DNA from: Hymenobacter gummosus | GTDB lineage: Bacteria > Bacteroidota > Bacteroidia > Cytophagales > Hymenobacteraceae | DNA length: 64,000 nt | Assembly (NCBI RefSeq): GCF_003970915.1 | Contig: NZ_RXOF01000004.1 | Span: 310,001 to 374,000 of the forward strand | Reading direction: 5' to 3' | Part shown: positions 8,173-16,957 of the stretch, piece after piece | Layout: each line of letters opens with the position of its first letter | Position numbering within the stretch: the stretch's first letter is position 1 | The notes under the pieces: model-generated | Database searches by the model: none | What the model was told of the DNA's origin: nothing | Seen by the model: the letters and a program-made list of their open reading frames with translations, nothing else | Translations under genes and position numbers: made by a program

Positions 8173-8960
8173 TCGACGCCGATAATGCGGATGCGCCGCT
8201 CCAGGCCCAGCTGCTTGCACACCTGGTAGGCACCCAGGGCCATCCGGTCGTTGTGGGCGAAGATGAGGTCGACATTGGGGTTCCGCTTCAGCACCGTCGG
8301 CAGCCGCTCCAGCACCGAGGGACGCTCCCAGTTGCCGTTCACCTGGGCCACCAGCTGCAGCCCGGGGTAGGCGGCCAGCGCCTGCGCGAAGCCCCGGTGC
8401 CGGTCGACGGCCGGGGAGGCGCCGGGGGCGCCGAGCACCTCCAGCACCCGGCCCTGCCGGCGCAAGAGGCCCGCCACGTAGTGCCCGGCCTGCTGGCCCA
8501 CTTCCACGTTGTTGCCGCCCACATAGGCCGTGTAGAGCTTGGAGGTGGTGCGCCGATCGAGAATGACCACCGGAATGCCGCGGTTGTAGGCTTCCTCCAC
8601 GATGGGCGTCACCGGCTCGGCTTCGTTGGCCGACACGATGAGCAAATCCACGCCCTCGCGCAGAAACTCCTTGATCTGCTGCTCCTACCGGGCGCTGTTG
8701 TCCTTGGCGTCCTTGATGCGGAAGGAGACTTCGGGGTAGAAGCTCAGCTCCTTTTTCATGCCCGCCACCATGGCCAGGCGCCAGGCGTCGCCGTTGGTGC
8801 ACTGCGAAAACCCGATGCGGTACTGCCGCGCCGGGGGCTTGGCGCAGCCCGCCAGCAGCAGGAGCATCAGCCCCAAAGCCCAGCCCACGCGCCCGGCCCG
8901 GCCGCCGGACAGCAGCGGCCAGCAAAGCAGGCGCAGGAGCAGACGACGGGCTTGAATCAT
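8161..8960 (-). pseudogene. Remnant of a hybrid two-component sensor, periplasmic LacI-like sugar-binding domain
   Basis: Starts MIQARRLLLRLL with a hydrophobic segment and LLLAGC, then a type-I periplasmic-binding-protein fold: YRIGFSQCTNGDAWRLAMV, DLLIVSANEAEPVTP, NRGIPVVILDRRTTS, IFAHNDRMALGAYQVC and RIIGVDG. This is the layout of the fructose-sensing HTCS domain of BT1754-type regulators, which continue with kinase, receiver and AraC domains. Here it has an in-frame amber codon (complement of CTA at 8685-8687, just after KDNSAR, where CAG would fit) and is cut at RIIGVDG by fusion to susC. The kinase and DNA-binding parts are gone, so it cannot signal. Confidence 0.85.
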
Positions 8961-9393
8961 GGCGGTTCTTACAAATCTAGGCATTCCGCCGACCTTGCCG
9001 CAACCGCGGTGAGTAGCGGCTCACCGGCTTTGGGGCGGAGCCGGTTACAGTGCCGCTCGGCCGCTACAGGGAAGAAGCCCACTCGAAAAAGCCGGAACCA
9101 TGCTCTATCTGGCGTCCATCTCGAAGGAAGGCCTAGCCAAGCATCTCTACCGCTTCGCCTGGCTCCCCCTCTCCTTTTCGGAGAGGGGGCCGGGGGGTGA
9201 GGCGCACGCGAGGCGCACGCAAAGCGGTAGAGATGCTTCGGCTAAACTCAGCATGACGCCCTTTCTGGTCCCCCGATTCCCCAGCCCGGCGCTTAACACC
9301 AAGCTCATCCAAACGTGACCAAACGGTAACGCCCGCGTCACAGCGGAGTAACGGGCCGGCGCGTATTTCGCCTTGAACTTTAACCACGTGGTT
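8961..9393. repeat. Gene-free spacer carrying a REP-A palindrome with a REP-B palindrome nested inside
   Basis: Outer arms AAGCATCTCTACCGCTT (from 9140) and AAGCGGTAGAGATGCTTCGG (to about 9241, continuing to CAGCATGACG at 9257) belong to REP-A. The centre, 9158-9212, is a complete REP-B (GGCTCCCCCTCTCC / GGAGAGGGGGCCGG). The nesting suggests insertion of one element into another. I see no gene in the rest of the 433-bp spacer. Confidence 0.8.
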
Positions 9394-9597
9394 ATGAGCC
9401 GTTCCGTGCTTGATTCGCCTTCTTCGGCCCCGGCCTGGCTGCGCCGCCTGGGCTACGCCGCCGTGGAAGTGGCCCTGCTGCTGGCCTACCGCACCGGCAG
9501 CCTGATGGCCTGGCAGCGCAGCCTGCACGGCGCCGGCCGGCAGCTGTGGCGCCCGGCCCGGGCGCGCCGCCGCTACCAACTCCGCAGCGCCGCCTGA
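9394..9597 (+). CDS. Small basic protein of unknown function
   Basis: A 67-residue open frame, MSRSVLDSPSSAPAWLRRLG onward, with one possible short hydrophobic stretch (VEVALLLAY) and an arginine-rich C-terminus. Its TGA overlaps the ATG of the next gene by one base (TGATG at 9595-9599), the classic arrangement for translational coupling. That is the main reason to believe it. No family recognised. Confidence 0.5.
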   Translation: MSRSVLDSPSSAPAWLRRLGYAAVEVALLLAYRTGSLMAWQRSLHGAGRQLWRPARARRRYQLRSAA

Positions 9598-10466
9598 TGA
9601 GCCGCCCCAAGAAACGCCGCCTCGACGTAGCCGTCATTTCCGACGTGCACCTGGGCACCTACGGCTGCCACGCCCGCGAGCTGCTGCGCTACCTCAAGAG
9701 CATCAAGCCCCGGGTGCTGGTGCTCAACGGCGACATCGTCGACATCTGGCAGTTCAGCAAAAGCTACTGGCCCGCCGCCCACATGCAGGTGGTGCGCCAC
9801 CTGGCCGGGCTGGCCGCCAAAGGCACCCGCATCCACTACCTCACCGGCAACCACGACGAGCTGCTGCGCCGCTTCGCCGGCACCCGCCTGGGCGCCCTGA
9901 GCATCGAGAACAAGCTGGTGCTCGACCTGCCCCACGGCCGCACCTGGCTGTTCCACGGCGACGTGTTCGACGTGACCATGCGCCACTCGCGCTGGCTGGC
10001 CAAGCTCGGCGCCGAGGGCTACGACCTGCTGATTCTCCTCAACCGCCTCGTCAACTGGGGCCTGCAGAAGCTGGGGCGCCCGCGGGTGCAGCTGTCCAAG
10101 GCCGTGAAGGACCGCGTGAAAAGCGCCGTGAGCCTGGTGAGCGACTTTGAGCAGACCGCCGCCACCATTGCCATCGACGAGGGCTATGCGTTCGTGGCCT
10201 GCGGGCACATCCACTGCCCCGACATCCGCCCGATCAGTACGCCCAAAGGCCAGGTCACCTACCTCAACTCCGGCGACTGGGTCGAAAACCTCACCGCCCT
10301 GGAATACACCGCCGAAGCCGGCTGGCGCCTCTACCGCTACGCCGACGACGCGGCCCTGCAAACGCCGGAGCTGCCCGAAGAAACCGAAGCCGCCGAAGCC
10401 CCTTCTTCGGCCCTGCTGGACGAGCTACTGGCCGAATTCCGCATCCACCGCAGCCCTAATTCTTAA
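9597..10466 (+). CDS. Calcineurin-like phosphoesterase, LpxH-type (UDP-2,3-diacylglucosamine diphosphatase-like)
   Basis: A 289-residue metallophosphoesterase. Two-metal site motifs are intact: SDVHLG (D16, H18), LNGDIVDIW (D46), TGNHDE (N85, H86), WLFHGDVFD and ACGHIHCP near residue 202. The sequence most resembles the LpxH/YbbF-like group that hydrolyses UDP-2,3-diacylglucosamine in lipid A synthesis, but Bacteroidota carry several paralogues and the substrate is not proven. It starts one base inside the preceding small ORF. The acidic C-terminal 30 residues (EEVPEETEAAEA-like) are probably flexible. A glycosyltransferase follows 25 bp later, consistent with an envelope role. Confidence 0.8.
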   Translation: MSRPKKRRLDVAVISDVHLGTYGCHARELLRYLKSIKPRVLVLNGDIVDIWQFSKSYWPAAHMQVVRHLAGLAAKGTRIHYLTGNHDELLRRFAGTRLGALSIENKLVLDLPHGRTWLFHGDVFDVTMRHSRWLAKLGAEGYDLLILLNRLVNWGLQKLGRPRVQLSKAVKDRVKSAVSLVSDFEQTAATIAIDEGYAFVACGHIHCPDIRPISTPKGQVTYLNSGDWVENLTALEYTAEAGWRLYRYADDAALQTPELPEETEAAEAPSSALLDELLAEFRIHRSPNS

Positions 10467-10491
10467 TTGTTAATTACTAATTATTAATTAA

Positions 10492-11538
10492 TTGACCCCG
10501 CCCCGCATCCTCTACGCCATTCAGGGCACCGGCAACGGCCACCTCGCCCGCGCCCTCGACGTGGTGCCCCTGCTGCAGCAGCGCGCCGGCCGCCTCGACG
10601 TGCTGGTGAGCGGCCCGCCGGCCGATCTGCCCCTGCCCTTCGCGGTGCGCTACCGCTGCCACGGCCTGGGCTTCATCTTCGGCAAAAAGGGCGGCGTGGA
10701 CTTCGCCCGCACCTTCTGGCAGCTGAAGTCGGCCCGGCTGCTGCGCGAGATTGAGCAGCTGCGGGTGCAGGACTACGACCTGGTCATCAGCGACTTTGAG
10801 CCGGTATCGGCCTGGGCCTGCCAGCTGCGCAGCGTGCCCTGCGTGGCCCTGAGCCACCAGAGCGCCGTGCTGCACCCCCAGGCCCCGCAGTCCAAGAAGC
10901 TGGACCTGATGGGCCGGGCCGTGTTGCGCCACTACGCCCCGAGCACGGCCCGCTACGGCTTTCACTTTCAGGCCTATGCGCCCGGCATCAGCACGCCCGT
11001 CATCCGCCGGCAAGTGCGCGAGCTGACGCCCACCGACGAGGGCCACTACACCGTGTATTTGCCCGCCTTCGACGAGGAAACGCTGGTGCAGCGCCTGCGC
11101 TACCTCAGCCGCTCGGTGCAGTGGGAGGTGTTCAGCAAGCACAGCCAGCAGGAATCCGAGCACGGCAACGTACGGGTGCGCCCCGTCAGCGGCGCGGCCT
11201 TCCTCGATTCGCTGGCCCGCAGCACCGGCGTGCTCTGCGGGGCCGGCTTCGAGACGCCCGCCGAGGCCCTGTATCTGGGCAAAAAGCTGCTGGTGGTGCC
11301 CATGAAAAACCAGTTTGAGCAGCAGTGCAACGCCGCCGCCCTGGCCGCCATGAACGTGCCCGTGGTGCGCGGCCTCAAGGACAAGCACCTGCCCGCCCTC
11401 GACTACTGGCTGCACCACGGCGAAACGGTGCCCGTCGACTACCCCGATCAGACCGCCGCCGTCATCGATAAGCTGCTGCTGGAGCAGCTGCCCGCCGGCG
11501 TGCGGCCGGTGGTGCAGTCATCCGCCTTGCTGGTATGA
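10492..11538 (+). CDS. Glycosyltransferase, MJ1255/MurG-like (GT28-type fold)
   Basis: A 348-residue GT-B-type glycosyltransferase of the MJ1255-like family. N-terminal ILYAIQGTGNGHLARALDV resembles the MurG/GT28 glycine-rich acceptor-side loop. C-terminal VLCGAGFETPAEALYLGKKL plus PMKNQFEQQCNAAAL is the nucleotide-sugar binding half. No upstream in-frame ATG fits, so the start is read as TTG at 10492, directly after an AT-only spacer (TTAATTGTTAATTACTAATT). Pairing with the LpxH-like gene suggests envelope glycolipid modification. Donor and acceptor are unknown. Confidence 0.78.
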   Translation: MTPPRILYAIQGTGNGHLARALDVVPLLQQRAGRLDVLVSGPPADLPLPFAVRYRCHGLGFIFGKKGGVDFARTFWQLKSARLLREIEQLRVQDYDLVISDFEPVSAWACQLRSVPCVALSHQSAVLHPQAPQSKKLDLMGRAVLRHYAPSTARYGFHFQAYAPGISTPVIRRQVRELTPTDEGHYTVYLPAFDEETLVQRLRYLSRSVQWEVFSKHSQQESEHGNVRVRPVSGAAFLDSLARSTGVLCGAGFETPAEALYLGKKLLVVPMKNQFEQQCNAAALAAMNVPVVRGLKDKHLPALDYWLHHGETVPVDYPDQTAAVIDKLLLEQLPAGVRPVVQSSALLV

Positions 11539-11550
11539 GGCGCTGAAAAA

Positions 11551-11660
11551 GAACGTCATGTCGAGCTTGTCGAGACATCTCGCGTGCTGACGCCCAATAG
11601 TAATGTTCAACGAAGAAATTACTATCCAGCGAGATGTCTCGACTTCGCTCGACATGACGG
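11551..11660. repeat. REP-A palindromic element
   Basis: Arms GAACGTCATGTCGAGCTTGT and ACTTCGCTCGACATGACG enclose GACATCTCGCGTGCTGACG and GCGAGATGTCTCG. This is one of the cleanest copies. It is read through by the open frame upstream of the GH1 start. Confidence 0.88.
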
Positions 11661-11713
11661 GCCGATTTACCTGTTCCGGGTACCCGCCACCCGCTTTCCT
11701 CGTTCAATCCGGC

Positions 11714-13171
11714 ATGTCCGATTACCTCTCACCGGCCCTGCCGCCCGCCTTCTTCCCGTCGACTTCGCCCGCCAGCTACTCCCGGGCCGATTTCGGCCCC
11801 GATTTTCACTGGGGCGTCTCGACGGCGGCCTACCAGATTGAGGGCTCCGGCGACTGCGACGGCAAAGGCCCCAGCATCTGGGACGACTTTGTGCGGCGGC
11901 CCGGCAAAATCAAGCGCGGGGAGCACGGCCACGAGGCCTGCGACTTTTACCGCCGCTGGCCCCAGGACCTCGACCTGCTGCGCCAGCTCGGCGTGCCCAA
12001 CTACCGCTTCTCGGTGGCCTGGAGCCGCGTACTGCCCCAGGGCACGGGCGCGGTCAACCAAGCTGGCCTCGACTACTACGAGCGGCTGGTCGACGGCTGC
12101 CTGGAGCGCGGCATCGAGCCCTGGCCCACGCTCTACCACTGGGATTTGCCCCTGGCCCTGCAGCAGCGCGGCGGCTGGCAGAACCGCAGCGTGGTGGGCT
12201 GGTTCACCGATTACGCCGAGCTGCTGGCCCGCCGCCTCCACGACCGGGTGCGCCACTGGATGGTGCTCAACGAGCCGATGGTGTTCGTGGCCGCCGGGCA
12301 CCTGCTGGGCATCCACGCGCCCGGCAAGCGCGGGCTGGGCGCCTTTCTGGCCGCCACCCACCACGCCACCCTGACCCAGGCCGAGGGCGGCCGGGCCCTG
12401 CGCGCCGCCCTGCCGGCCACGGCGCAAATCGGCACTACCTTTTCCTGCTCCTACGTCACGCCCGCGCGCCCCGGCCTGCCCCGCGACGAGCGGGCCACCC
12501 GCCGCGCCGACGCCCTGCTCAACCGCCTGTTCGTGGAGCCGGCGCTGGGCCTGGGCTACCCCGTGCAGGATTTGCCCTTCCTGGGCTGGCTGGACCGCTA
12601 CGTGCAGCCCGGCGACGAGGCGCGGCTGCCCTTCGATTTCGACTTTCTGGGCGTGCAGAACTACACCCGCGAGGTGGTGCGCCACTCCCCCTTCGTGCCC
12701 CTGCTCTGGGCCACGCTGGTGGGCGCGGCCAAGCGCCGGGTGCCGCACACCGAAATGGGCTGGGAAGTCTACCCCGAAAGCCTTTACCACATGCTGCGGC
12801 AGTTCGCGGCCTACCCGAACGCGCCCCGGCTTATCGTGACGGAAAACGGCGCCGCCTTCCCCGACGAGCCCACGCCCGACGGCCGCGTGCCCGACCCGGC
12901 CCGGCAGGCTTACCTGCAGGCCGCCATCGGGCAGGTGCTGCGCGCCCGGCGCGAAGGCGTGCCCGTCGACGGCTACTTCGCCTGGTCGTTTACCGACAAC
13001 TTCGAGTGGGCCGAGGGCTACCGGCCGCGCTTCGGCCTGGTGCACGTCGACTACGAAACCCAGCGGCGCCGCATCAAGGACTCGGGCTACTGGTATCGGA
13101 ATCTGCTGGCGGGGCTGCCGGCCGGCAACCCGGCGGCAGTACCTCCAGGAGCTATTCGCTTGTCCCGATAA
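11714..13171 (+). CDS. Glycoside hydrolase family 1 beta-glucosidase
   Basis: A 485-residue cytoplasmic GH1 TIM-barrel enzyme that hydrolyses beta-linked di- or oligosaccharides. Motifs: FHWGVSTAAYQIEG at 31-44 (GH1 N-terminal signature), VLNEPMVF with acid/base E187, and LIVTENGA with nucleophile E377; WSFTDNFEWAEGY is the aglycone/glycone-side loop near the C-terminus. The start at 11714 is preferred because the longer frame translates a REP-A repeat. No signal peptide is seen. The GH1 neighbourhood gives no substrate clue. Confidence 0.92.
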   Translation: MSDYLSPALPPAFFPSTSPASYSRADFGPDFHWGVSTAAYQIEGSGDCDGKGPSIWDDFVRRPGKIKRGEHGHEACDFYRRWPQDLDLLRQLGVPNYRFSVAWSRVLPQGTGAVNQAGLDYYERLVDGCLERGIEPWPTLYHWDLPLALQQRGGWQNRSVVGWFTDYAELLARRLHDRVRHWMVLNEPMVFVAAGHLLGIHAPGKRGLGAFLAATHHATLTQAEGGRALRAALPATAQIGTTFSCSYVTPARPGLPRDERATRRADALLNRLFVEPALGLGYPVQDLPFLGWLDRYVQPGDEARLPFDFDFLGVQNYTREVVRHSPFVPLLWATLVGAAKRRVPHTEMGWEVYPESLYHMLRQFAAYPNAPRLIVTENGAAFPDEPTPDGRVPDPARQAYLQAAIGQVLRARREGVPVDGYFAWSFTDNFEWAEGYRPRFGLVHVDYETQRRRIKDSGYWYRNLLAGLPAGNPAAVPPGAIRLSR

Positions 13172-13197
13172 CGGTCCTGGAATTTACGGTCGGAGCT

Positions 13198-13399
13198 ACA
13201 GCCGCAGCGCGGCGCCATATTGATAGAAGCCGCGCAACCCGCCCGAGCGGAGCTGCAGCGCAGCGGTATGGCAGAGGTGTCGCGTGAACGTTAATGGCCG
13301 CTCAACGTCAGCAACCTCAGCAGGGCCATGCCGCTGCGCTGCAGCTCTCACCTTTGTTTTGGCGCTTGGGCTACCGACATGACGCCGCGCTGCGGCTGT
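13198..13399. repeat. Nested palindromic element in a 443-bp gene-free spacer
   Basis: Outer arms: ACAGCCGCAGCGCGGCGCCAT (13198-13218) against ATGACGCCGCGCTGCGGCTGT. Inner arms: GAGCTGCAGCGCAGCGG with following TATGGC (13249-13272) against GCCATGCCGCTGCGCTGCAG (13325-13344). Two concentric inverted repeats in about 200 bp look like a MITE-type or structured-RNA element. I see no coding region in 13172-13614. Confidence 0.7.
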
Positions 13400-13614
13400 G
13401 GAGCCAGGGATGGACGTCGGAGTTGTGGCCTAACTACGTCGGTCTAGGTGCCCCAAGTGACTGATCGTGTCGGCGCCTAACCCCTACTCTGCCGCCATGA
13501 TTTATTCCTGCTTCCCGGCGCGGCGGGGCTTCACGAATCGGTAACGCGGGCGTAATTCTGTGGCAACGGGCCGGAAATAGCTTTGGCGCCACGTTTCACC
13601 CTCCGTTGCCGCCT

Positions 13615-16353
13615 ATGCACCCCAACCTGTACTTACTTGTTTCCGCCACCTTCGCCTTGGGCCTGAGCGCCGGCGCCGCCCGCGCCCAGAGCAGCAGCCA
13701 GGGCTTCGAAGGCGCCGCCTCCGATACCTGGACCTACACCGCTACCCCGGCCACCTACAACGTGCCGGCCGACAACGACCAGTGGGCCATCCTCAGCGAC
13801 GTGGGCACCACCGGCGCCAACGGCGTGCAGGCCCCGCCCGCCACGGGCACCAAGCTCTGGGGCATGCGCGACTTGCAGGGCCCGCCCACCGGCGACGTGT
13901 CCATCTGGCACTTCCTGGACTTCGCGCCGGTAGCCGTTCAGTCGGGCAGCGGGGCGGCCACCACGGTCACGTTCAAGTACTTCTCCAACGCCTTCGACAC
14001 CTCCGACTCGCTGGCGTACGCGGTGCAGTTCGACAACGGCACGACCTGGCCCGCCACGCGCACCTATACCCAGCTCAGCAAAGATACCCGCGCCTGGACC
14101 ACCGTCACGGTGAGCATCCCCGCGGGCAGCAGCCACGTGCGCCTGCGCCTGGCCGCCCGCCAGAACGGCAACGACGACTGGGCCGCCTGGGACGACGTGG
14201 CCCTGACCAATGCCGCCCCCGCCCTGCCCACGCTGCGCCTCAGCGCCGCCACCGCCGTGGTCGATGAGGCCGCCGGCACGGTCAGCATCCCGGTGAGCAT
14301 TCAGAACGCCGGCGCCGCAGCCGCCACCGTGCAGGCCGTGCTGGTGCCGGGCCTGAGCACCGCCACCGCCGGCACCGACTTCACCTACGCCGCCGCGCAG
14401 ACGCTGACTTTCCCCGCCGGCTCCTCGGCCAACCAGACGCTGACCATCCCCATCAGCAACGACACCCAGGCCGAAGCGGCGGAGTACTTCACCCTGCGCC
14501 TGCAGAACCCCTCGGGCGCCACCCTTACCACCGGCGCCACCGACGTGCTGGTGTTCATCAAGGACAACGACGCCACAGCCCCCACGCAGGGCCGCGACAT
14601 TCGCCTCAACCACCTCACCAGCTACCAGAACGGCGCCAGCGGCACCAATTCGGCCGAAATCATTGCCCACGACCCCACCACGCAGCGCCTGTACGTGGCC
14701 AACTCCATCGGCGGCAAGCTGGATATCCTGAGCATCAGCGGCACCCCAGCGGCCGTGACGCTGACCCCGGTGGCCTCCATCAGCATGGCCCCGTACGGCG
14801 GCATCAACTCGGTGGCCGTGCGCGGCGGCGTGGTGGCCTGTGCCGTCGAAAACGCGGCTCCGCAGAGCCCGGGCGCGGTGGTGTTCTTCAACCAGGACGG
14901 CACGTTTCAGAAGCAGGTGACGGTGGGCGCCATGCCCGACATGATTACTTTCTCCCCCGACGGCCAGTACATTATCACCGCCAACGAGGGTGAGCCGAAC
15001 GCCGCCTACACCAACGACCCCGAGGGCTCGGTATCGGTTATCGACTTCGCGGGCGGCCTGGCCGGCGTGACGCAGGCCAGCGTGACGACGGTGGGCTTCA
15101 CCGGCTACAACGGGCAGGCCGCCGCGCTGCGCACGGCCGGCATCCGCCTTTACGGCGGCACTGCCACCGCGCCCTCCACGGTGGCCCAGGATTTCGAGCC
15201 GGAGTACGTAGCCGTCAGCGCCGATTCGCGCCTGGCCTACATCACGCTGCAGGAAAACAACGCCATTGCCACGCTGGACCTGCAGACCAAGCAGTTCACC
15301 GGCATCCGCACCGTGGGCTTCCAGGACCACAGCCAGCCCGGCTTCTCGCTCGACGCCTCCGATGAATCGTCGGAGGTGCTGATGGCCAACTGGCCCATCC
15401 GCGGCCTGCGCCTGCCCGATGCCCTGGCTTCGTTCCAGGTGCAGGGCACGACGTACCTGATTACGGCCAACGAGGGCGACGCCCGCGAGTACACCGCCCT
15501 GACCGAAGGCGTGCGCCTGAACAATGCCTCGTACGTGCTCGATGCCACGGCCTTCCCGAATGCCGCCCTGCTGAAAAACAACAACGCCCTGGGCCGCCTG
15601 AACGTGACCAACAAGCTCGGAGACACCGACGGCGACGGGGACTTCGACGAAATCTACGCCTTCGGGGGCCGCTCCTTCAGCATCCTGAACGCCAGCACCG
15701 GCGCCGTGGTCCACGACAGCGGCGACCTGCTGGAGCGCCTCACCAGCACCGACCCGACCTACGGCGCCATCTTCAACGCCAGCAACTCCACCGGCAACCC
15801 GGTGCGCAAGAACCGCTCCGACGACAAGGGCCCCGAGCCCGAGGGCGTGACCACCGCCGTGCTGCGCGACACCGTGTACGCCTTCGTCTCGCTGGAGCGC
15901 ATGGGCGGCGTGGCCGTATTCGACGTGAACAACCCCGCCCAACCCCGCCTGGTGCAGTACGTGAACAACCGCTCCATCACCACCGGCAGCGGCGACCAGG
16001 GCCCCGAGGGCATCGTGTTCGTATCGGCTCAGAACAGCCCCACCGGCCAGCCCCTGCTGCTGCTGGCCAACGAAGTCAGCAGCACCGTGGCCGTGTACGG
16101 CGTGCAGCAGCGCGGCACCGTCACGGCCAACCGCCCGGCCCGCCGCGCCGAGCCGCTGTACCTGTACCCCAACCCTGCCCACGGCGGCACCGTGCGCCTG
16201 AGCCGGGCCGTATCGGGTACGCTCTGCGACGCGCTGGGCCGCCCCGTGCGCCAGCTCTCGCAGGCCGACCGCCTCGAAACCGCGGGCCTCGCCGCCGGCG
16301 TGTACGTGCTCCGCGCCGACGACGGGGCTACCCGCAGGATGGTGGTGCGCTAA
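13615..16353 (+). CDS. Secreted choice-of-anchor I protein with Calx-beta domain and T9SS sorting signal
   Basis: A 912-residue exported protein. A signal peptide (MHPNLYLLVSATFALGLSAG, cleavage after ARAQ) is followed by a beta-rich N-terminal domain (about 30-200), a Calx-beta motif (about 205-320, with TVSIPVSIQN and AEAAEYFTLRLQNPSG) and a long beta-propeller-like choice-of-anchor I domain (about 330-830) with repeated ITANEGEPNAAY, ITANEGDAREY and GPEPEGVTTAVL signatures. The C-terminal 75 residues (LYLYPNPAHGG ... GVYVLRADDG ... RMVVR) are a type-A T9SS sorting domain. The protein should therefore be secreted and cell-surface attached through the type IX system. Enzymatic role unknown; such domains are often found with phosphatase-like proteins. 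Confidence 0.88.
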   Translation: MHPNLYLLVSATFALGLSAGAARAQSSSQGFEGAASDTWTYTATPATYNVPADNDQWAILSDVGTTGANGVQAPPATGTKLWGMRDLQGPPTGDVSIWHFLDFAPVAVQSGSGAATTVTFKYFSNAFDTSDSLAYAVQFDNGTTWPATRTYTQLSKDTRAWTTVTVSIPAGSSHVRLRLAARQNGNDDWAAWDDVALTNAAPALPTLRLSAATAVVDEAAGTVSIPVSIQNAGAAAATVQAVLVPGLSTATAGTDFTYAAAQTLTFPAGSSANQTLTIPISNDTQAEAAEYFTLRLQNPSGATLTTGATDVLVFIKDNDATAPTQGRDIRLNHLTSYQNGASGTNSAEIIAHDPTTQRLYVANSIGGKLDILSISGTPAAVTLTPVASISMAPYGGINSVAVRGGVVACAVENAAPQSPGAVVFFNQDGTFQKQVTVGAMPDMITFSPDGQYIITANEGEPNAAYTNDPEGSVSVIDFAGGLAGVTQASVTTVGFTGYNGQAAALRTAGIRLYGGTATAPSTVAQDFEPEYVAVSADSRLAYITLQENNAIATLDLQTKQFTGIRTVGFQDHSQPGFSLDASDESSEVLMANWPIRGLRLPDALASFQVQGTTYLITANEGDAREYTALTEGVRLNNASYVLDATAFPNAALLKNNNALGRLNVTNKLGDTDGDGDFDEIYAFGGRSFSILNASTGAVVHDSGDLLERLTSTDPTYGAIFNASNSTGNPVRKNRSDDKGPEPEGVTTAVLRDTVYAFVSLERMGGVAVFDVNNPAQPRLVQYVNNRSITTGSGDQGPEGIVFVSAQNSPTGQPLLLLANEVSSTVAVYGVQQRGTVTANRPARRAEPLYLYPNPAHGGTVRLSRAVSGTLCDALGRPVRQLSQADRLETAGLAAGVYVLRADDGATRRMVVR

Positions 16354-16370
16354 GCTCAGTCGCCCATAAC

Positions 16371-16405
16371 AAAACGCCCCGGCTACTGCAGTCGGGGCGT
16401 TTTTT
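16371..16405 (+). terminator. Rho-independent terminator after the choice-of-anchor I gene
   Basis: Stem AAAACGCCCCG / CGGGGCGTTTT with loop GCTACTGCAGT and a following T-run, 17 bp after the stop codon. Confidence 0.9.
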
Positions 16406-16442
16406 ATGCAGCAGAGTATTGGCAGAAGTAAGGGCAATAAAT

Positions 16443-16477
16443 AAAAAACCCGCTCTGCGCAGTGCAGAGCGGGTTTT
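16443..16477 (-). terminator. Rho-independent terminator of tmRNA
   Basis: AAAACCCGCTCTGC paired with GCAGAGCGGGTTTT around a short loop, directly after the CCA end of the tmRNA on the minus strand, followed by T residues. Confidence 0.88.
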
Positions 16478-16480
16478 CAG

Positions 16481-16848
16481 TGGAGCTGCAGGGAGTCGAA
16501 CCCTGGTCCAGACAAGGAGAGCGACGAGCCTTCTACGTGTGTAGCTATGCTTGAATTTTCGAAGCAACCGAGGCGCACATCAGGCCTATGGGTTACCCTT
16601 ATCTGCTAGAGTTTCGCCTGGGCGTCGCAGCGCCACCCAGACTATCCTAATGCTTTCGACACCCCGAACTCACCCGTGAAAAGGAAGACGGATGCGGGAT
16701 GATGGCTAGTGCTTAGTACCTAGACTAGGCAGCCATGGCGTACGAGTAGTCGCCAGTTGTGTTTCGGATGATTTTTTGGCGGGAGATTCGTCCAACTCCC
16801 GACACGCTTACTCGCGACCTGCGCAAGCTGTCAATTCCGGTCAGCCCC
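16481..16848 (-). ncRNA. ssrA: tmRNA (transfer-messenger RNA)
   Basis: Rescues stalled ribosomes. The minus strand starts GGGGCTGACCGG and ends in a tRNA-like T-arm and acceptor (GGGTTCGACTCCCTGCAGCT then CCA), about 368 nt in all. The tag reading frame ends GDYSYAMAA followed by TAG (complement of 16725-16754). This fits the Bacteroidota tag pattern (compare GETNYALAA). The exact resume codon is inferred by similarity; the frame is open further upstream (NTTGDYSYAMAA). Single-piece, not permuted. It has its own terminator. Confidence 0.95.
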
Positions 16849-16957
16849 AAATGTGTAAGAACGATGCCCCGGCCAGCGGAGCGGGCTGCGAAGGTAGCGC
16901 AGCTGGGGAAATAACGATGCTATAAGGGTAAAAAGTTTCGCCGGCTGGCGGCAAACC

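Noticed and set aside
7827-8651. A 274-residue minus-strand frame as an intact protein
   Set aside because: Its first half is the sugar-binding remnant; the second half is SusC read in the wrong frame. It has no signal peptide.
13633-16437. A 934-codon open frame on the minus strand opposite the choice-of-anchor I gene
   Set aside because: Shadow of the real gene; composition is Gly/Val/His-rich and the frame runs through the terminator region.
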